A DNA stretch of 64,000 bases from Pedobacter sp. MC2016-05 (GCF_026239735.1 NZ_JAPIVT010000008.1:1-64000); one strand, 5' to 3'; shown: positions 14,573-24,892, counted from the first letter of the stretch. Program-made: numbers and translations. Notes: generated by a model from the letters alone, not told the origin.

Positions 14573-15178
14573 ATGGTTGTAGCTGATAAAAAGAGAGAAC
14601 AGATTATTGAGGGTGCTATAAAAAGATTTAGTCATTTCGGTATTGGAAAAACCACTATGAACGATATTGCTGATGACCTTTCGGTTTCCAAACCCTCTCT
14701 TTATTATTATTTCCCTGATAAGAAACACTTGATTCTTGGTGTGATTGAGAAGATTTTTAACGAATTTTTTGAGGCCATACAAAAAAAGTACAATCCCGAA
14801 CTGGGATTAGAGACCATACTGGTAAATACAATAGATGTTAGAAATACCTTTTTCCAAAAATATTACATGTTAAAAATTGCGGAGGGTGTTCCAGATTTAT
14901 TAAACGATGAATCGATTAAAACCAAGCTGAATGAATTAAAAGATATTGAAAAAGAATTTTTCGCAAAGGTTTTCGGTAGTGCAAAAGAAAAAGGTGAAAT
15001 AGACCATGAAGACGTAGCTCATATTGCAGAGCTATACTTAGAAAGCTTGATGGGTTTAACCACCATGTGTGTAATGGAAACGGCTAAAGATATTTTCCCT
15101 GATAAGAAAGCATTAAATAAGATGAGTCAAAAGCAGAAAGATCTTTCGTCAATTTTCACAAAAGGATTGAAGTGCTAA
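14573..15178 (+). CDS. TetR-family transcriptional regulator of the efflux locus
   Basis: This 201-residue protein has a TetR N-terminal helix-turn-helix at about residues 10-55 (GAIKRFSHFGIGKTTMNDIA, then SKPSLYYYFPDKKHLI) and a helical ligand-binding C-terminal domain. TetR repressors dimerise, bind an operator and release it on binding a small molecule. The gene precedes a complete tolC-adaptor-RND set on the same strand, so it probably represses that pump. The 153-base gap to the next gene carries a short degenerate direct repeat (AAAGAACAA twice, 15193-15228). Confidence 0.92.
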   Translation: MVVADKKREQIIEGAIKRFSHFGIGKTTMNDIADDLSVSKPSLYYYFPDKKHLILGVIEKIFNEFFEAIQKKYNPELGLETILVNTIDVRNTFFQKYYMLKIAEGVPDLLNDESIKTKLNELKDIEKEFFAKVFGSAKEKGEIDHEDVAHIAELYLESLMGLTTMCVMETAKDIFPDKKALNKMSQKQKDLSSIFTKGLKC

Positions 15179-15331
15179 AAGAATAAGGAGTAAAGAACAA
15201 CGAGTGTAGAGTAAGGAGCAAAGAACAAATATTTCGATTGCCAAGTATGAAAAACTGGAATTACGTATTGACACTTTATAATAATTACTCGATACTAAAA
15301 ATAAGAACCCAAAAAACAAAATCAATATATT

Positions 15332-16672
15332 ATGCTTAGAGTAAAAATGGTAAAATTAATGCTCATCCTGTTAATAGGCATGGCTTTACCTGAACTGGTA
15401 ACTGCACAACAGCAAGTTACCTTAAAAGATGCGCTAACCTATGCGCTTCAAAACAATGCCCGTGTTCGCAAAGCGAAACTCGACATTGAAGGTGGACGAT
15501 ATAAAGTACAAGAAGTAAGGGCACAGGCTTTACCTCAACTTACTGGTACTGCTGGCTTAACTTACAACCCAATCATTGGGCAATTAGTTGCCGATTTCGG
15601 TGGTCAGGCACAAGCTATAAAGTTAGGACAAAACTGGAATTCTAATGCTGGCGTACAACTTTCGCAACAATTGTTTAACCAACAGGTTTTTACAGGCTTG
15701 CAAGCGGCTCGTTCCAGCGAAGAGTATTACAACCTCACCTCACAGTTAACCGAAGAACAGATAATTGAATTGGTTGCCAATAACTATTATCAGGTTTTGG
15801 TGAACAGACAACAATTAAATGTATTAGATACCAACATCAAAAATGTTAAAACAGTTGAGAAAGTAATCTCCAACCAGTTTAAAAATGGGTTGGCACGAAA
15901 AATTGATGTAGATCGGATCAGTGTAAATTTAACCAACTTAAATACTCAAAGAGAGCAAGTGGTTAACGCGATTGTTCAATTGGAAAATCAGCTTAAATTT
16001 TCGATGGGGATGCCAGTAAGCACACCTATCCAATTGCCGGTAACCGAGTTAACACAGGTTACACAATTGCCGGTTTTTACTGATTCAGTTGATTTGGCAA
16101 ACAGAACAGAGGTTAAATTGCTCAACACCCAGGATAAACTACTTAGCTTACAGCGTAAAGCTTATCTGGCAGAATATTATCCTTCGTTGGCGTTAACAGG
16201 CAACTACACTTATTCCAGTCAGAGTGATGGATTTGATTTTTTGAGCTCGAATGCTGCAGCTATTGGCTACGGTGCATCGGCGATAGGTTTGACTTTACGT
16301 GTTCCAATTTTTAACGGTTTTTTAACGCGTTCAAAAGTTCGCCAGGCAAATGTTGAGATTTTAAAAGCAAAAGAAGACAGAAAGGAATCGGTAAACTCAT
16401 TGAACCTGGCTTACGAAAATGCTAAAATTCAACTTCGCAATAACTTGAATACCATTAACTCACAACGTAAAAACGTGGAGTTGGCTCAAGAAATTTACAA
16501 AAGTACTCAAAATAACTATAACAACGGGTTGGCTTCTTTAACTGATTTATTGGACACAGAAAATTCACTTACATCATCTCAAAACAGTTATACCCAGGCT
16601 TTATTAAACTATAAAATAGCCGAAATACAATTAATAAAATCAAACGGAAATATTAAATCGCTAGTACAATAA
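15332..16672 (+). CDS. TolC-family outer-membrane efflux protein
   Basis: This 446-residue protein starts with a signal peptide (about residues 1-25, ending VTAQQ) and contains two outer-membrane-efflux-protein repeats: long alternating helices (NNYYQVLVNRQQLNVLDTN; NNLNTINSQRKNVELAQ) framing beta-strand segments (LTGNYTYSS, LRVPIFNGF). It forms the trimeric outer-membrane channel of a tripartite pump. Its stop is two bases before the adaptor's ATG, so the two are coupled. The start at 15332 is the first ATG giving a proper signal sequence; an ATG at residue 6 is an alternative. Confidence 0.93.
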   Translation: MLRVKMVKLMLILLIGMALPELVTAQQQVTLKDALTYALQNNARVRKAKLDIEGGRYKVQEVRAQALPQLTGTAGLTYNPIIGQLVADFGGQAQAIKLGQNWNSNAGVQLSQQLFNQQVFTGLQAARSSEEYYNLTSQLTEEQIIELVANNYYQVLVNRQQLNVLDTNIKNVKTVEKVISNQFKNGLARKIDVDRISVNLTNLNTQREQVVNAIVQLENQLKFSMGMPVSTPIQLPVTELTQVTQLPVFTDSVDLANRTEVKLLNTQDKLLSLQRKAYLAEYYPSLALTGNYTYSSQSDGFDFLSSNAAAIGYGASAIGLTLRVPIFNGFLTRSKVRQANVEILKAKEDRKESVNSLNLAYENAKIQLRNNLNTINSQRKNVELAQEIYKSTQNNYNNGLASLTDLLDTENSLTSSQNSYTQALLNYKIAEIQLIKSNGNIKSLVQ

Positions 16673-16674
16673 AA

Positions 16675-17739
16675 ATGAAAAGAATAATTATCATCATTGT
16701 TGTAGTTATTGTTGCCCTTGGCGCAATTGCTTATGTTTTAACAAACAACAAGAAAAAGGCAGAAGAAACCACAGCATTTATCGCGAAGGGCAGCGGCGCT
16801 GTTGCTGTTAAAACCGCTACAGTTGAGCGTAAAGAAATTAACCTGGATTTTACGGTGAATGGTACTTTCGCTGCTAATCAAGAATTAAACTTTATGGCTG
16901 AAAACTCTGGTCGTGTAAGCAAAATTTTTGTAGAAGAAGGTAGCCGTGTAAGCAAAGGAACAGTATTGGCTAGAATTGATGCTGAGATTTTAAATACGGA
17001 TAGAGAAACCGCCGAAGCTACTTATCAAAACGCTCAGAAAGACTTACAACGTTATGAAAGCTCTTTCAAAACAGGTGGTGTTACTCAACAACAGGTAGAT
17101 CAGGCACGTTTAACTGCTCAGAATGCTAAAATTCGTTTACAGCAACAACAACGTAAGTTAAATGATGCTAACATTAGATCATCGATTAACGGTATTGTAA
17201 ACAAAAAAATGATCGAAGTTGGCGCTGTTGTAGCACCAGGAACTCAATTATTTGAACTCGTAGATGTTTCAAAGTTAAAGTTGAAAGTAAACGTTAATGA
17301 AAGCCAGGTGGCTAACTTAAAAATTGGCGATGCAGTTCAAATTCAATCTTCTGTCTTTCCACAGGATAAATTTACAGGTAAAGTAACTTTCATTGCTGCT
17401 AAAGCTGATGAAACTTTAAACTTTCCTATCGAAGTTGAAGTAACAAACAATGTTAAAAATAGCTTAAGAGCCGGCATGTATGGTTCAGCGGTTTTTAAAT
17501 TCCCTAAACAAGCGCCAGCTATTTTGGTACCGCGTACAGCTTTCGTAGGTAGCGTAAGTAGCAATGAAGTATATATTTTAGATAAAGCTAAAAATACAGC
17601 TCAAACTCGTAAAGTAGTTTCAGGGCGTATTTTGGGTGAAAACGTAGAGGTGATAGATGGCTTAAAAGAAGGTGAAACGGTAATTACCAGTGGCCAAATT
17701 AACTTGAACGAGGGCACACCAGTTACGGTTATTAAGTAA
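16675..17739 (+). CDS. RND efflux periplasmic adaptor (HlyD/MFP family)
   Basis: The 354-residue membrane-fusion protein has one N-terminal anchor helix (IIIIIVVVIVALGAIAYVL), a lipoyl-like half-motif (GRVSKIFVEEGSRVSKG), an alpha-helical hairpin rich in glutamine (about residues 105-165), the second lipoyl half (SSINGIVNKKMIEVGAVV), then beta-barrel and membrane-proximal domains ending GLKEGETVITSGQI. It bridges the inner-membrane pump and the TolC channel. It sits two bases after the tolC gene and 98 bases before the pump gene; that gap contains GC-rich degenerate repeats. Confidence 0.93.
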   Translation: MKRIIIIIVVVIVALGAIAYVLTNNKKKAEETTAFIAKGSGAVAVKTATVERKEINLDFTVNGTFAANQELNFMAENSGRVSKIFVEEGSRVSKGTVLARIDAEILNTDRETAEATYQNAQKDLQRYESSFKTGGVTQQQVDQARLTAQNAKIRLQQQQRKLNDANIRSSINGIVNKKMIEVGAVVAPGTQLFELVDVSKLKLKVNVNESQVANLKIGDAVQIQSSVFPQDKFTGKVTFIAAKADETLNFPIEVEVTNNVKNSLRAGMYGSAVFKFPKQAPAILVPRTAFVGSVSSNEVYILDKAKNTAQTRKVVSGRILGENVEVIDGLKEGETVITSGQINLNEGTPVTVIK

Positions 17740-17837
17740 AACATCGAAAGTAAAAAGTAAAAAGCTCCGGGCTTAAACGCTGGGCGCTAAAACCGGCCAG
17801 CGCTAATCGCTGTAAGCCAAACGCAATACCAAGAAAA

Positions 17838-20800
17838 ATGAAAATCACTGACATATCAATAAAAAGACCTTCATTGGTTATTGTGGTATTTACCGCACTA
17901 ACGCTGATGGGTTTATTGAGTTATTTCTCGCTGGGATACGAACTTTTACCAAAGTTCTCTTCTAACGTAGTATCTATCTCAACCATCTACCCTGGTGCTT
18001 CACCTAATGAGGTAGAAAGTACCGTTACCAAAAAAATTGAGGATGCGGTTTCCTCAATGGAAAACATCAAAAAAATCAACGCCAACTCTTATGAGAGTTT
18101 ATCTGTAGTAATTATTACTCTTACCGATAAAGCAGAGATAGATATTGCCTTAAATGATGCACAAAGAAAGGTAAATGCGATTTTAGCCGATTTACCGGAC
18201 GATGTAAAACAACCATCTTTAAGTAAGTTCTCTTTGGATGACTTTCCGGTAATCACGATGTCTGCATCAGGCAACATGGACGATATTTCGTTCTACGATT
18301 TGATGGACAAACGTATTGCACCAATTATTTCGCGTGTACCAGGTGTGGCACAGGTAAATTTAATTGGTGGTTCTGAGCGTGAAATTAAAGTAGCAATGGA
18401 CGCAAAAAAACTGCAAGGTTACGGTTTATCAGTTCCTGCAATTCAGCAAGCTATCTTATCTTCTAACTTAGATTTCCCTACCGGAAGTGTTAAAACAAGA
18501 GCGCAAGACATTTTAGTACGTTTATCTGGTAAATACGCCAGTGTAGAAGACATGCGTAACCTAGTGGTGAGTACCAGTAAAGACGGCGCGCAAATTCGCT
18601 TAGGTGATATAGCCGACGTTCAGGATACGCAAAAAGAAACTGAAAAAATTGCCCGTATTAATAGAGCAAACTCTATTGCGGTTCAAATTATTAAACAAAG
18701 TGATGCCAACGCTGTAACGGTAAGTGAGGGTACAAAGCAAACCATCGAAAAACTTAAAGCCGATTACAAAAATGTTGGTTTAGATATTAAAATCGTAAAC
18801 GATAGTTCGGTCTATACGCTAGAATCGGCCGATGCGGTAATCCACGATTTAATGCTGGCTGTTGTGTTGGTAGCAATCGTAATGCTTTTCTTCTTACACA
18901 GTCTTCGTAACGCCGTAATCGTAATGATTTCGATTCCTGCATCGCTAATTGCAACATTTATCGGTATTGCTTTATTTGGCTATACCTTAAACTTAATGTC
19001 GCTACTGGGTCTATCACTCGTGGTAGGGATCCTGGTCGATGATGCGATTGTGGTTTTGGAGAACATTCAGCGCCACATGGAGATGGGCAAAAACAGGGTC
19101 AGAGCAGCTTCTGATGCAACCCGTGAAATTGGTTTTACCGTAGTTTCCATCACCTTCGTAATTGTGGTAGTGTTCTTCCCAATTGCAGTGAGTACCGGTA
19201 TGGTGGCTAACATTTTACGTCAGTTTTGTGTGGTGGTAATCATTTCAACATTGCTTTCGTTGGTAGCATCATTTACTATCGTACCATTAATTTTCTCTCG
19301 TTTTGGTAAATTAGAACGTATTGAAGGAAAAAATATCTTCGGGAAATTTATCCTCTGGTTTGAAAAACAATTGCGCAAGTTTACCCAGTGGATTACAAAC
19401 CTATTAATATGGACTTTAGGTCATAAGGCACTCACATTAATAATTATGTTTGTAATGTTTATCTCATCATGCGGTTTATTGGCAGGTGGATATATTGGTT
19501 TTGAGTTTTTCCCTAAATCAGATAAAGGTGAATTCTTATTACAAATAGAAATGCCTAAAGATGTTTCTTTGGAACAAACCAACTTCTATACGCAAAAAGC
19601 TGAGGATTATTTAAGCAAACAGAAAGATGTAATTCAAACCATTGCTACGGTTGGTCAATCGAGTGAAGGCATGGGTGCAAGTCAGTCTACGGCTTATAAA
19701 TCGGAAATCAACGTAAAATTAAAGGAAAAAGAAGAGAGAGGAAATGTTTCTTCGGATATCATTTCCACTACCTACACCCGCGAATTAGAGAAAGTATTGG
19801 TGGGTGCCAAAATCAAAACCGTTCCGATTGGTATTTTGGGAACTGCCGATGATGCACCAATCCAATTGGTAGTGATGGGTTCTGAACTGGATAGCGTTTT
19901 AGCATTTGCACAAAAGGCACAAAATGTTCTTGCAAAAATTCCTGGAGCTACACAAACTAAATTATCTGTAGAAAAAGGAACACCAGAGATTAACGTAAAG
20001 GTTGATCGCGATAAAATGTCGGCCTTGGGCCTTACGCTGCAAACAGTAGGTGCAACGATGCAAACTGCTTTTGCTGGTAATACTGATGGAAAATTCCGTC
20101 AGGGAGAATATGAGTACGATATAAACATTCAATATCAGGATTTCGACAGAAAAGATATTGATGATGTTCGTAATTTGATTTTCACCAACCAAGCCGGGCA
20201 ACAAATCAAGCTTTCTCAGTTTGCCGATATTAAAGAAGGTTCTGGTCCAAGTTTATTGGAGCGTTTAAATAAATCTACTTCAGTAACCGTAAAAGCTCAA
20301 ACAGTTGGTGTGCCAACAGGTACAGTTGTTACCAATTTCCAGACTGAACTGGATAAATTGAAAAAACCAGCTGGAATTAGTTTCTATTGGGCCGGTGACC
20401 AAGAAAACCAAAGTGAAGGATTTGGTACTTTAGGTATCGCCTTACTTGCAGCGATTGTATTGGTTTATCTAATCATGGTAGCCTTATACGATAGTTTTGT
20501 TTATCCGTTGGTAGTAATGTTCTCGTTACCTCTTGCCTTAATTGGTGCCTTGCTTGCCCTGGCATTAACCAATAATGCATTGGGTATCTTCACTATTTTA
20601 GGTTTCATTATGCTGATGGGTTTGGTGGCAAAAAATGCGATTATCCTCGTCGATTTCACCAACCAAATGAAAGCACAAGGAAAGTCTACTCACGAAGCTC
20701 TTATTTTAGCTAACCATGCCCGTTTACGCCCGATTTTGATGACAACCATTGCCATGGTAATTGGTATGTTGCCTATCGCGTTGGCCAGTGGTGCTGGTGC

Positions 20801-21014
20801 CGATTGGAAAAACGGTTTGGCTTGGGTTATTATCGGTGGTTTAACAAGTTCGCTCTTCTTAACATTGGTCGTTGTACCAGTGATGTATCAAATTTTCGAC
20901 AATATGTTGCACAAATTTGGTTATGATAAAAAGGGTCAAACTATTGAGGATTTAATGGTTGAGCCTTACGATCACAAAGACGTAAATGAATATGACTTAG
21001 ATCACGGTCATTAA
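17838..21014 (+). CDS. RND multidrug efflux pump subunit (AcrB-like, HAE1)
   Basis: At 1058 residues this is a full-length resistance-nodulation-division transporter with twelve membrane helices and two large periplasmic loops. The N-terminal helix is followed by the porter domains. Two adjacent aspartates in DDAIVVLEN at residues 401-402 are the proton-relay pair in TM4, and FFPIAVSTGM follows. The second half repeats the layout with LMGLVAKNAIILVDF. It exports hydrophobic compounds by proton antiport with the adaptor and TolC partners just upstream. The C-terminal tail is acidic and histidine-rich. A strong terminator follows at 21046-21076 and closes the operon. Confidence 0.95.
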   Translation: MKITDISIKRPSLVIVVFTALTLMGLLSYFSLGYELLPKFSSNVVSISTIYPGASPNEVESTVTKKIEDAVSSMENIKKINANSYESLSVVIITLTDKAEIDIALNDAQRKVNAILADLPDDVKQPSLSKFSLDDFPVITMSASGNMDDISFYDLMDKRIAPIISRVPGVAQVNLIGGSEREIKVAMDAKKLQGYGLSVPAIQQAILSSNLDFPTGSVKTRAQDILVRLSGKYASVEDMRNLVVSTSKDGAQIRLGDIADVQDTQKETEKIARINRANSIAVQIIKQSDANAVTVSEGTKQTIEKLKADYKNVGLDIKIVNDSSVYTLESADAVIHDLMLAVVLVAIVMLFFLHSLRNAVIVMISIPASLIATFIGIALFGYTLNLMSLLGLSLVVGILVDDAIVVLENIQRHMEMGKNRVRAASDATREIGFTVVSITFVIVVVFFPIAVSTGMVANILRQFCVVVIISTLLSLVASFTIVPLIFSRFGKLERIEGKNIFGKFILWFEKQLRKFTQWITNLLIWTLGHKALTLIIMFVMFISSCGLLAGGYIGFEFFPKSDKGEFLLQIEMPKDVSLEQTNFYTQKAEDYLSKQKDVIQTIATVGQSSEGMGASQSTAYKSEINVKLKEKEERGNVSSDIISTTYTRELEKVLVGAKIKTVPIGILGTADDAPIQLVVMGSELDSVLAFAQKAQNVLAKIPGATQTKLSVEKGTPEINVKVDRDKMSALGLTLQTVGATMQTAFAGNTDGKFRQGEYEYDINIQYQDFDRKDIDDVRNLIFTNQAGQQIKLSQFADIKEGSGPSLLERLNKSTSVTVKAQTVGVPTGTVVTNFQTELDKLKKPAGISFYWAGDQENQSEGFGTLGIALLAAIVLVYLIMVALYDSFVYPLVVMFSLPLALIGALLALALTNNALGIFTILGFIMLMGLVAKNAIILVDFTNQMKAQGKSTHEALILANHARLRPILMTTIAMVIGMLPIALASGAGADWKNGLAWVIIGGLTSSLFLTLVVVPVMYQIFDNMLHKFGYDKKGQTIEDLMVEPYDHKDVNEYDLDHGH

Positions 21015-21045
21015 AATATTAATTCATCCACATTAACAATCAATC

Positions 21046-21076
21046 AGGTCGCCTCCCAAAGGCGACCTTTTTTTTT
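21046..21076 (+). terminator. Terminator of the RND efflux operon
   Basis: AGGTCGCC / GGCGACCT forms a perfect 8-bp stem with loop TCCCAAA, followed by nine T's. It lies 32 bases after the pump gene stop and ahead of an independent gene. Confidence 0.92.
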
Positions 21077-21140
21077 GCAATCTGTTTTAGAAATACGCCA
21101 CTTGCAAACAAAATATTATGCAACGTTGTATATTAGTGAT

Positions 21141-21989
21141 ATGTTTAAAATTGCTTCAACTCTCATTTTAATCATCGCTTCACTGTTAGCAAAGGCTCAA
21201 CATCCCCCTGTTTTTCCAGCGATGACCACAGATTCATCATTTATCAAGATTGCTGATCTAAATATCAATTTAGTTAAATACTCATACAAACCCAATGGCG
21301 TAAGGTTTTTAGTGGTTCATGATAATGAAGATACCGGCGTAAAGGCTGGTTTTGATTATATCCGCTGGAGTGGTGGAGAGCTAATCGATAGCCAGTACGG
21401 TGGCGTACGTGATTATGTTTTCACTCACATGGACGATCAATACCGAATAGATCCAAATGCAATTTATACACAACGGGGTGTAAATAGCAGACTTAAAAAA
21501 GATTATTTTAGCTCTAACGAGGTAGAAAAACTAATTCTGGATGCAGGCAAACAAATTGTTGATTTCTACGATCCAAAATCAACTGGCTACATTTTAACAT
21601 TACACAATAATGCTGATGGCGGTTTTGGCATTTCTTCTTATTTGCCTGGTTACGATTTATCAAGCACCGCTGATTCTGTATTTATAAATTTTGAAATGGA
21701 TGGCGATGATTTACTTTACGTAACTGAACCAAGATTATTTACAAGCTTGAAAAAAGCAAATGTAAACGTAATTCTGCAATCGAAATTTGCCGAAAATGAT
21801 GGATCACTTTCAGTATATGCCATGCAGAACAATATTCCTTATATTAATGTAGAAGTGCAACATGGCCATCAGTATGAAAACCTAAGGTTGATTGAATTGG
21901 CGATCGCTACGTTGAAGGAGCACGGCTTGATTAAAAAAGAAAGCTCAGGTATTCAAAAAGATCGTGCAGGAAAATCCCCTACTCAATAG
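21141..21989 (+). CDS. Secreted protein with an M14 carboxypeptidase-like residue pattern
   Basis: From the ATG at 21141 the product is 282 residues with a signal peptide (MFKIASTLILIIASLLAKAQ). The frame opens earlier, but the extra residues spoil the signal. I recognise no named family, yet the order of putative metal and substrate residues resembles zinc carboxypeptidases and succinylglutamate desuccinylases. H60-x-x-E63 lies in VVHDNEDTG, R102 before DPN, H155 in LTLHNNADGG, and E238 in NVEVQHGH; M14 enzymes have HxxE, Arg, His and Glu in that order with similar spacing. A periplasmic peptidase or amidase acting on cell-wall peptides would fit. Its 3' end overlaps the convergent MFS gene by 11 bases. 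Confidence 0.6.
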   Translation: MFKIASTLILIIASLLAKAQHPPVFPAMTTDSSFIKIADLNINLVKYSYKPNGVRFLVVHDNEDTGVKAGFDYIRWSGGELIDSQYGGVRDYVFTHMDDQYRIDPNAIYTQRGVNSRLKKDYFSSNEVEKLILDAGKQIVDFYDPKSTGYILTLHNNADGGFGISSYLPGYDLSSTADSVFINFEMDGDDLLYVTEPRLFTSLKKANVNVILQSKFAENDGSLSVYAMQNNIPYINVEVQHGHQYENLRLIELAIATLKEHGLIKKESSGIQKDRAGKSPTQ

Positions 21990-23217
21990 CTTTTATCTTG
22001 GTTACCAAAAAGCTCACCAATAATCCAAACAGCCCAATTACGGCATAAGAGTATTGAAGGCTGGATAATGCTGAAATATAACCAATGAGCGGCGGCCCCA
22101 TTAAAAAGCCTAAGTAACTCACACTAGAAACCATAGCGATAGCCATACCTGCCGACATCTTTCCATTTTTGCCGGCAACGCTGTAAACTGTAGGAACGAT
22201 ACTCGATACACCTATACCGACCAACATAAAACCGATAGTCGCTGGAATAATATAAGGCAGAAAAACAGAAAGAAACATTCCGGAAGATATAATCAAACCA
22301 CTAATTTGAATGGTTTTTTTTCTTCCCAGGCTAGCAATAATTCGATCACCTACAAACCTTCCGGTGGCCATCATGACCATAAAAGAAGCGTAACCTAAAA
22401 TCACTAAAGAAGAAGGTGCTTTAACAATTTCCTTGAAATAAACCCCGCTCCAATCGAACATTGCGCCTTCCGTTGCCATGCTACAAAAACCAATAATGCC
22501 CAACTGTAAAAGAACGCCCTCAGGCTTTACAAAAAGCTTTCCTTTTCGTTCAGTTCTGGTTCCTTTGCCAGGAACCAAGTGTTTATAATTGAAAAATACG
22601 TTTATAAAAATTAAAGCGACAATAATCCAAAAGTGATGATAAGGAACGATATGGAGATTAACCATTAATAAACCAACCAATGCACCTGTGAAACCTGCAA
22701 TACTCCAGGCGCCGTGAAAAGATGTCATAATAGGTCGACCGAATAATTTTTCCGCTTCTGAACCTTGCGTATTCACGGCAATGTTGCACATATTTCCTAT
22801 TATACCAAAGAGAAACAGAAACGCGGCTAAATGCCAGGAAGCGGTAGCCAGCCCCAAATTACTTAAGGCCAAAACATACAACGGAGCCGTGATGGTAAGA
22901 ATAGCTTTACTGCCATATTTAGTAACTAACCCACCTGAAATTGGCATAGTAACCAATTGCCCCAACGGAAGCGCCAACAAAATACTACCAAGTTCGCCAT
23001 CTGATAAATTTAAGCTGTGTTTAATATCAGGAATTCTACTGGCCCAGGAAGCAAATGCGATGCCTTGGCCGAAATAAAACAATGAAACCGCTAAACGAAT
23101 CCGGTTTGAAGAACTTTGGATTTGAACAGGTTTAACTTCTGCCTGATTTAAAACTTCCTGATGCGTACTATTCTCTTCCAAAACTTGATTTTTAATATCC
23201 CGGGGATTTGGATGCAA
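21979..23217 (-). CDS. Major facilitator superfamily transporter
   Basis: The 412-residue protein has twelve predicted membrane helices in two halves, with a glycine-rich first half (FGQGIAFASWASRIPDIK) and the signature LPLGQLVTMPISGGLVTKYGSK between TM2 and TM3. It belongs to the FucP/FsdP-like sugar or drug branch of the superfamily; the substrate is not evident. No ATG is available upstream of the first helix, and the frame's first start is TTG at 23217. The protein overlaps the opposing gene at its 3' end by 11 bases. Confidence 0.85.
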   Translation of the reverse strand: MHPNPRDIKNQVLEENSTHQEVLNQAEVKPVQIQSSSNRIRLAVSLFYFGQGIAFASWASRIPDIKHSLNLSDGELGSILLALPLGQLVTMPISGGLVTKYGSKAILTITAPLYVLALSNLGLATASWHLAAFLFLFGIIGNMCNIAVNTQGSEAEKLFGRPIMTSFHGAWSIAGFTGALVGLLMVNLHIVPYHHFWIIVALIFINVFFNYKHLVPGKGTRTERKGKLFVKPEGVLLQLGIIGFCSMATEGAMFDWSGVYFKEIVKAPSSLVILGYASFMVMMATGRFVGDRIIASLGRKKTIQISGLIISSGMFLSVFLPYIIPATIGFMLVGIGVSSIVPTVYSVAGKNGKMSAGMAIAMVSSVSYLGFLMGPPLIGYISALSSLQYSYAVIGLFGLLVSFLVTKIKAIE

Positions 23218-23316
23218 AGTTCTTCAAATCAAACGGCAATTAAAAGATGTATTTATCATTTTAACCTAATAAAGTTGGGTTACGTAATTAATTTAATTCG
23301 ACCTACTGTTAGAAAT

Positions 23317-23341
23317 AAAAAAACCGCCAAAAAGGCGGTCT
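23317..23341 (-). terminator. Terminator after the choice-of-anchor lipoprotein gene
   Basis: On the minus strand GACCGCC-TTTTT-GGCGGT forms a short GC-rich hairpin followed by seven T's. It begins 22 bases past the stop at 23363. Confidence 0.85.
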
Positions 23342-23362
23342 AATCATAGGTAAAAGTGGTAT

Positions 23363-24892
23363 TTATATTTTATTTGGCTGGAAAAATTTTACTACACCAT
23401 CGCCCTCGCTGGCAACAATAAGTAAACTTCTTCCATTCGGACTATCTTTTGGTTTTACAAATAATAGACCTTCAGGGGCATCTCCTGTACCAAACAATTG
23501 GACAAATTTAGGGGCAGAAGGGGTGCTCACATCATAAACCGCAATCATATCTACTCGCTCCATACCGATAAAAGCCAGGGTTCTGCCATTTACCTCTGCC
23601 ACTGTAACACCTTCAACTTCCACTCCTTTGTTATCCGATCGGGTATCATCGTATTTGCCAGCGTCGATAACCTGCTGTTCCAGATCCTTACCTACGTTTG
23701 CAATTAGTGCGCCAGTATTTGCATTGATAATGCTCATACTTCTTCCGCCAGTAGCATAAAGTTCATCGTAATCTCCATCCCCGTCATTATCGCCGAAGGC
23801 TTTCGTTACCGTTAATCTACCCAGGTTTGCATCTAATTGTAAAGTTGCCGCTGTCGGAAATTTTGTAGGGTCTAACTTTAAACTCTTCACTCTTGCTTCT
23901 TCATCGTAACCTTTCCATGCTCTCGTATCACCTTCATTCGCTAATGCCAGATAAGAAGTACCGCCAGTGCTGAAATACGAAATAGCATCCGGTAAGTAGA
24001 AAGCTTTAATTGGCCAGTTTTCTAACTGAATCTTCTTTCCGCTTTTTTCGTCGTCGCTTACATCCCATGCATTTTCGGCTAAGCTTATATCTCTTGTTCC
24101 TAGCGGAGTAATTTTAGTAATCGTTCCGGCAATGATATTAACTTCGGCAACACCATTGTTTTCCTGCAAGGTTACATAAGCTTTCTTGGAATCAGAACTT
24201 ACTGCAATGTATTCCGGTTCAATGTCTTGAGCAAAACTTGCTTTCGGGCCATATATTCTAAAACCGCCCGCCACCAAAGTTGCTCTTTGCGATTCGAAAG
24301 CCGAAAAATCTAAAGTTTTAACTGAATAATTATCTTTTATACTAATCACTGATACCGTCCCTATTGGATCAACAGTATATTCATCATTCGGTTCACCTTC
24401 GTTTGCAGAAAGAATATAGTTTCCATCAGGGCTAAAAGTGACCATATCGGGCATGGCGCCAACAGTCACTTTTTTTACTTCTGATAAATCTGATGTTTTC
24501 AATATTACTACATCTCCATTGCCTTGTTTACTTGCGCCATCTAAAGCTATAGCCAATAGGCCATTGCTCACTGCAACACTATTAATCCCTGCGTTACTGG
24601 CATATAAAAGTGTTTTTATTTTGGTAACTGTAGGATAACTGGCTAAATCCAATACCTCAACTTTAGCACCACCATCGTTGCTCACCACAAAAAGCTTCTT
24701 AGTTGAAGGATCGTAAGCAGTGATTTCTGCTGCAGTTTCGCCGCCCAAATCTACTGAGGCTGTTTCCTTAAAACTCGCAATATCTTCGGCCACAATCGGC
24801 TCTTCTGTATCTATCGGTTCCGTTGTTTTTTTACAGGCGCTTAAAGCCATCGCCGCCATTAGTAATGCAACGAAAAGTTTTTTACAATTCAT
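23363..24892 (-). CDS. Choice-of-anchor I family surface lipoprotein
   Basis: This 509-residue lipoprotein has lipobox ALSAC with the acylated Cys at residue 20, then a beta-propeller-like domain of repeated blades (VTFSPDGNYILSANEGEPND; YIAVSSDSKKAYVTLQENNGVAEV; FIGMERVDMIAVYDVS). The sequence matches the domain often annotated choice-of-anchor I and found next to alkaline phosphatases and other secreted enzymes. A mid-protein NDGDGDYDE segment could bind calcium. It is likely displayed on the outer membrane. It forms a single-gene unit with its own terminator. Confidence 0.85.
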   Translation of the reverse strand: MNCKKLFVALLMAAMALSACKKTTEPIDTEEPIVAEDIASFKETASVDLGGETAAEITAYDPSTKKLFVVSNDGGAKVEVLDLASYPTVTKIKTLLYASNAGINSVAVSNGLLAIALDGASKQGNGDVVILKTSDLSEVKKVTVGAMPDMVTFSPDGNYILSANEGEPNDEYTVDPIGTVSVISIKDNYSVKTLDFSAFESQRATLVAGGFRIYGPKASFAQDIEPEYIAVSSDSKKAYVTLQENNGVAEVNIIAGTITKITPLGTRDISLAENAWDVSDDEKSGKKIQLENWPIKAFYLPDAISYFSTGGTSYLALANEGDTRAWKGYDEEARVKSLKLDPTKFPTAATLQLDANLGRLTVTKAFGDNDGDGDYDELYATGGRSMSIINANTGALIANVGKDLEQQVIDAGKYDDTRSDNKGVEVEGVTVAEVNGRTLAFIGMERVDMIAVYDVSTPSAPKFVQLFGTGDAPEGLLFVKPKDSPNGRSLLIVASEGDGVVKFFQPNKI

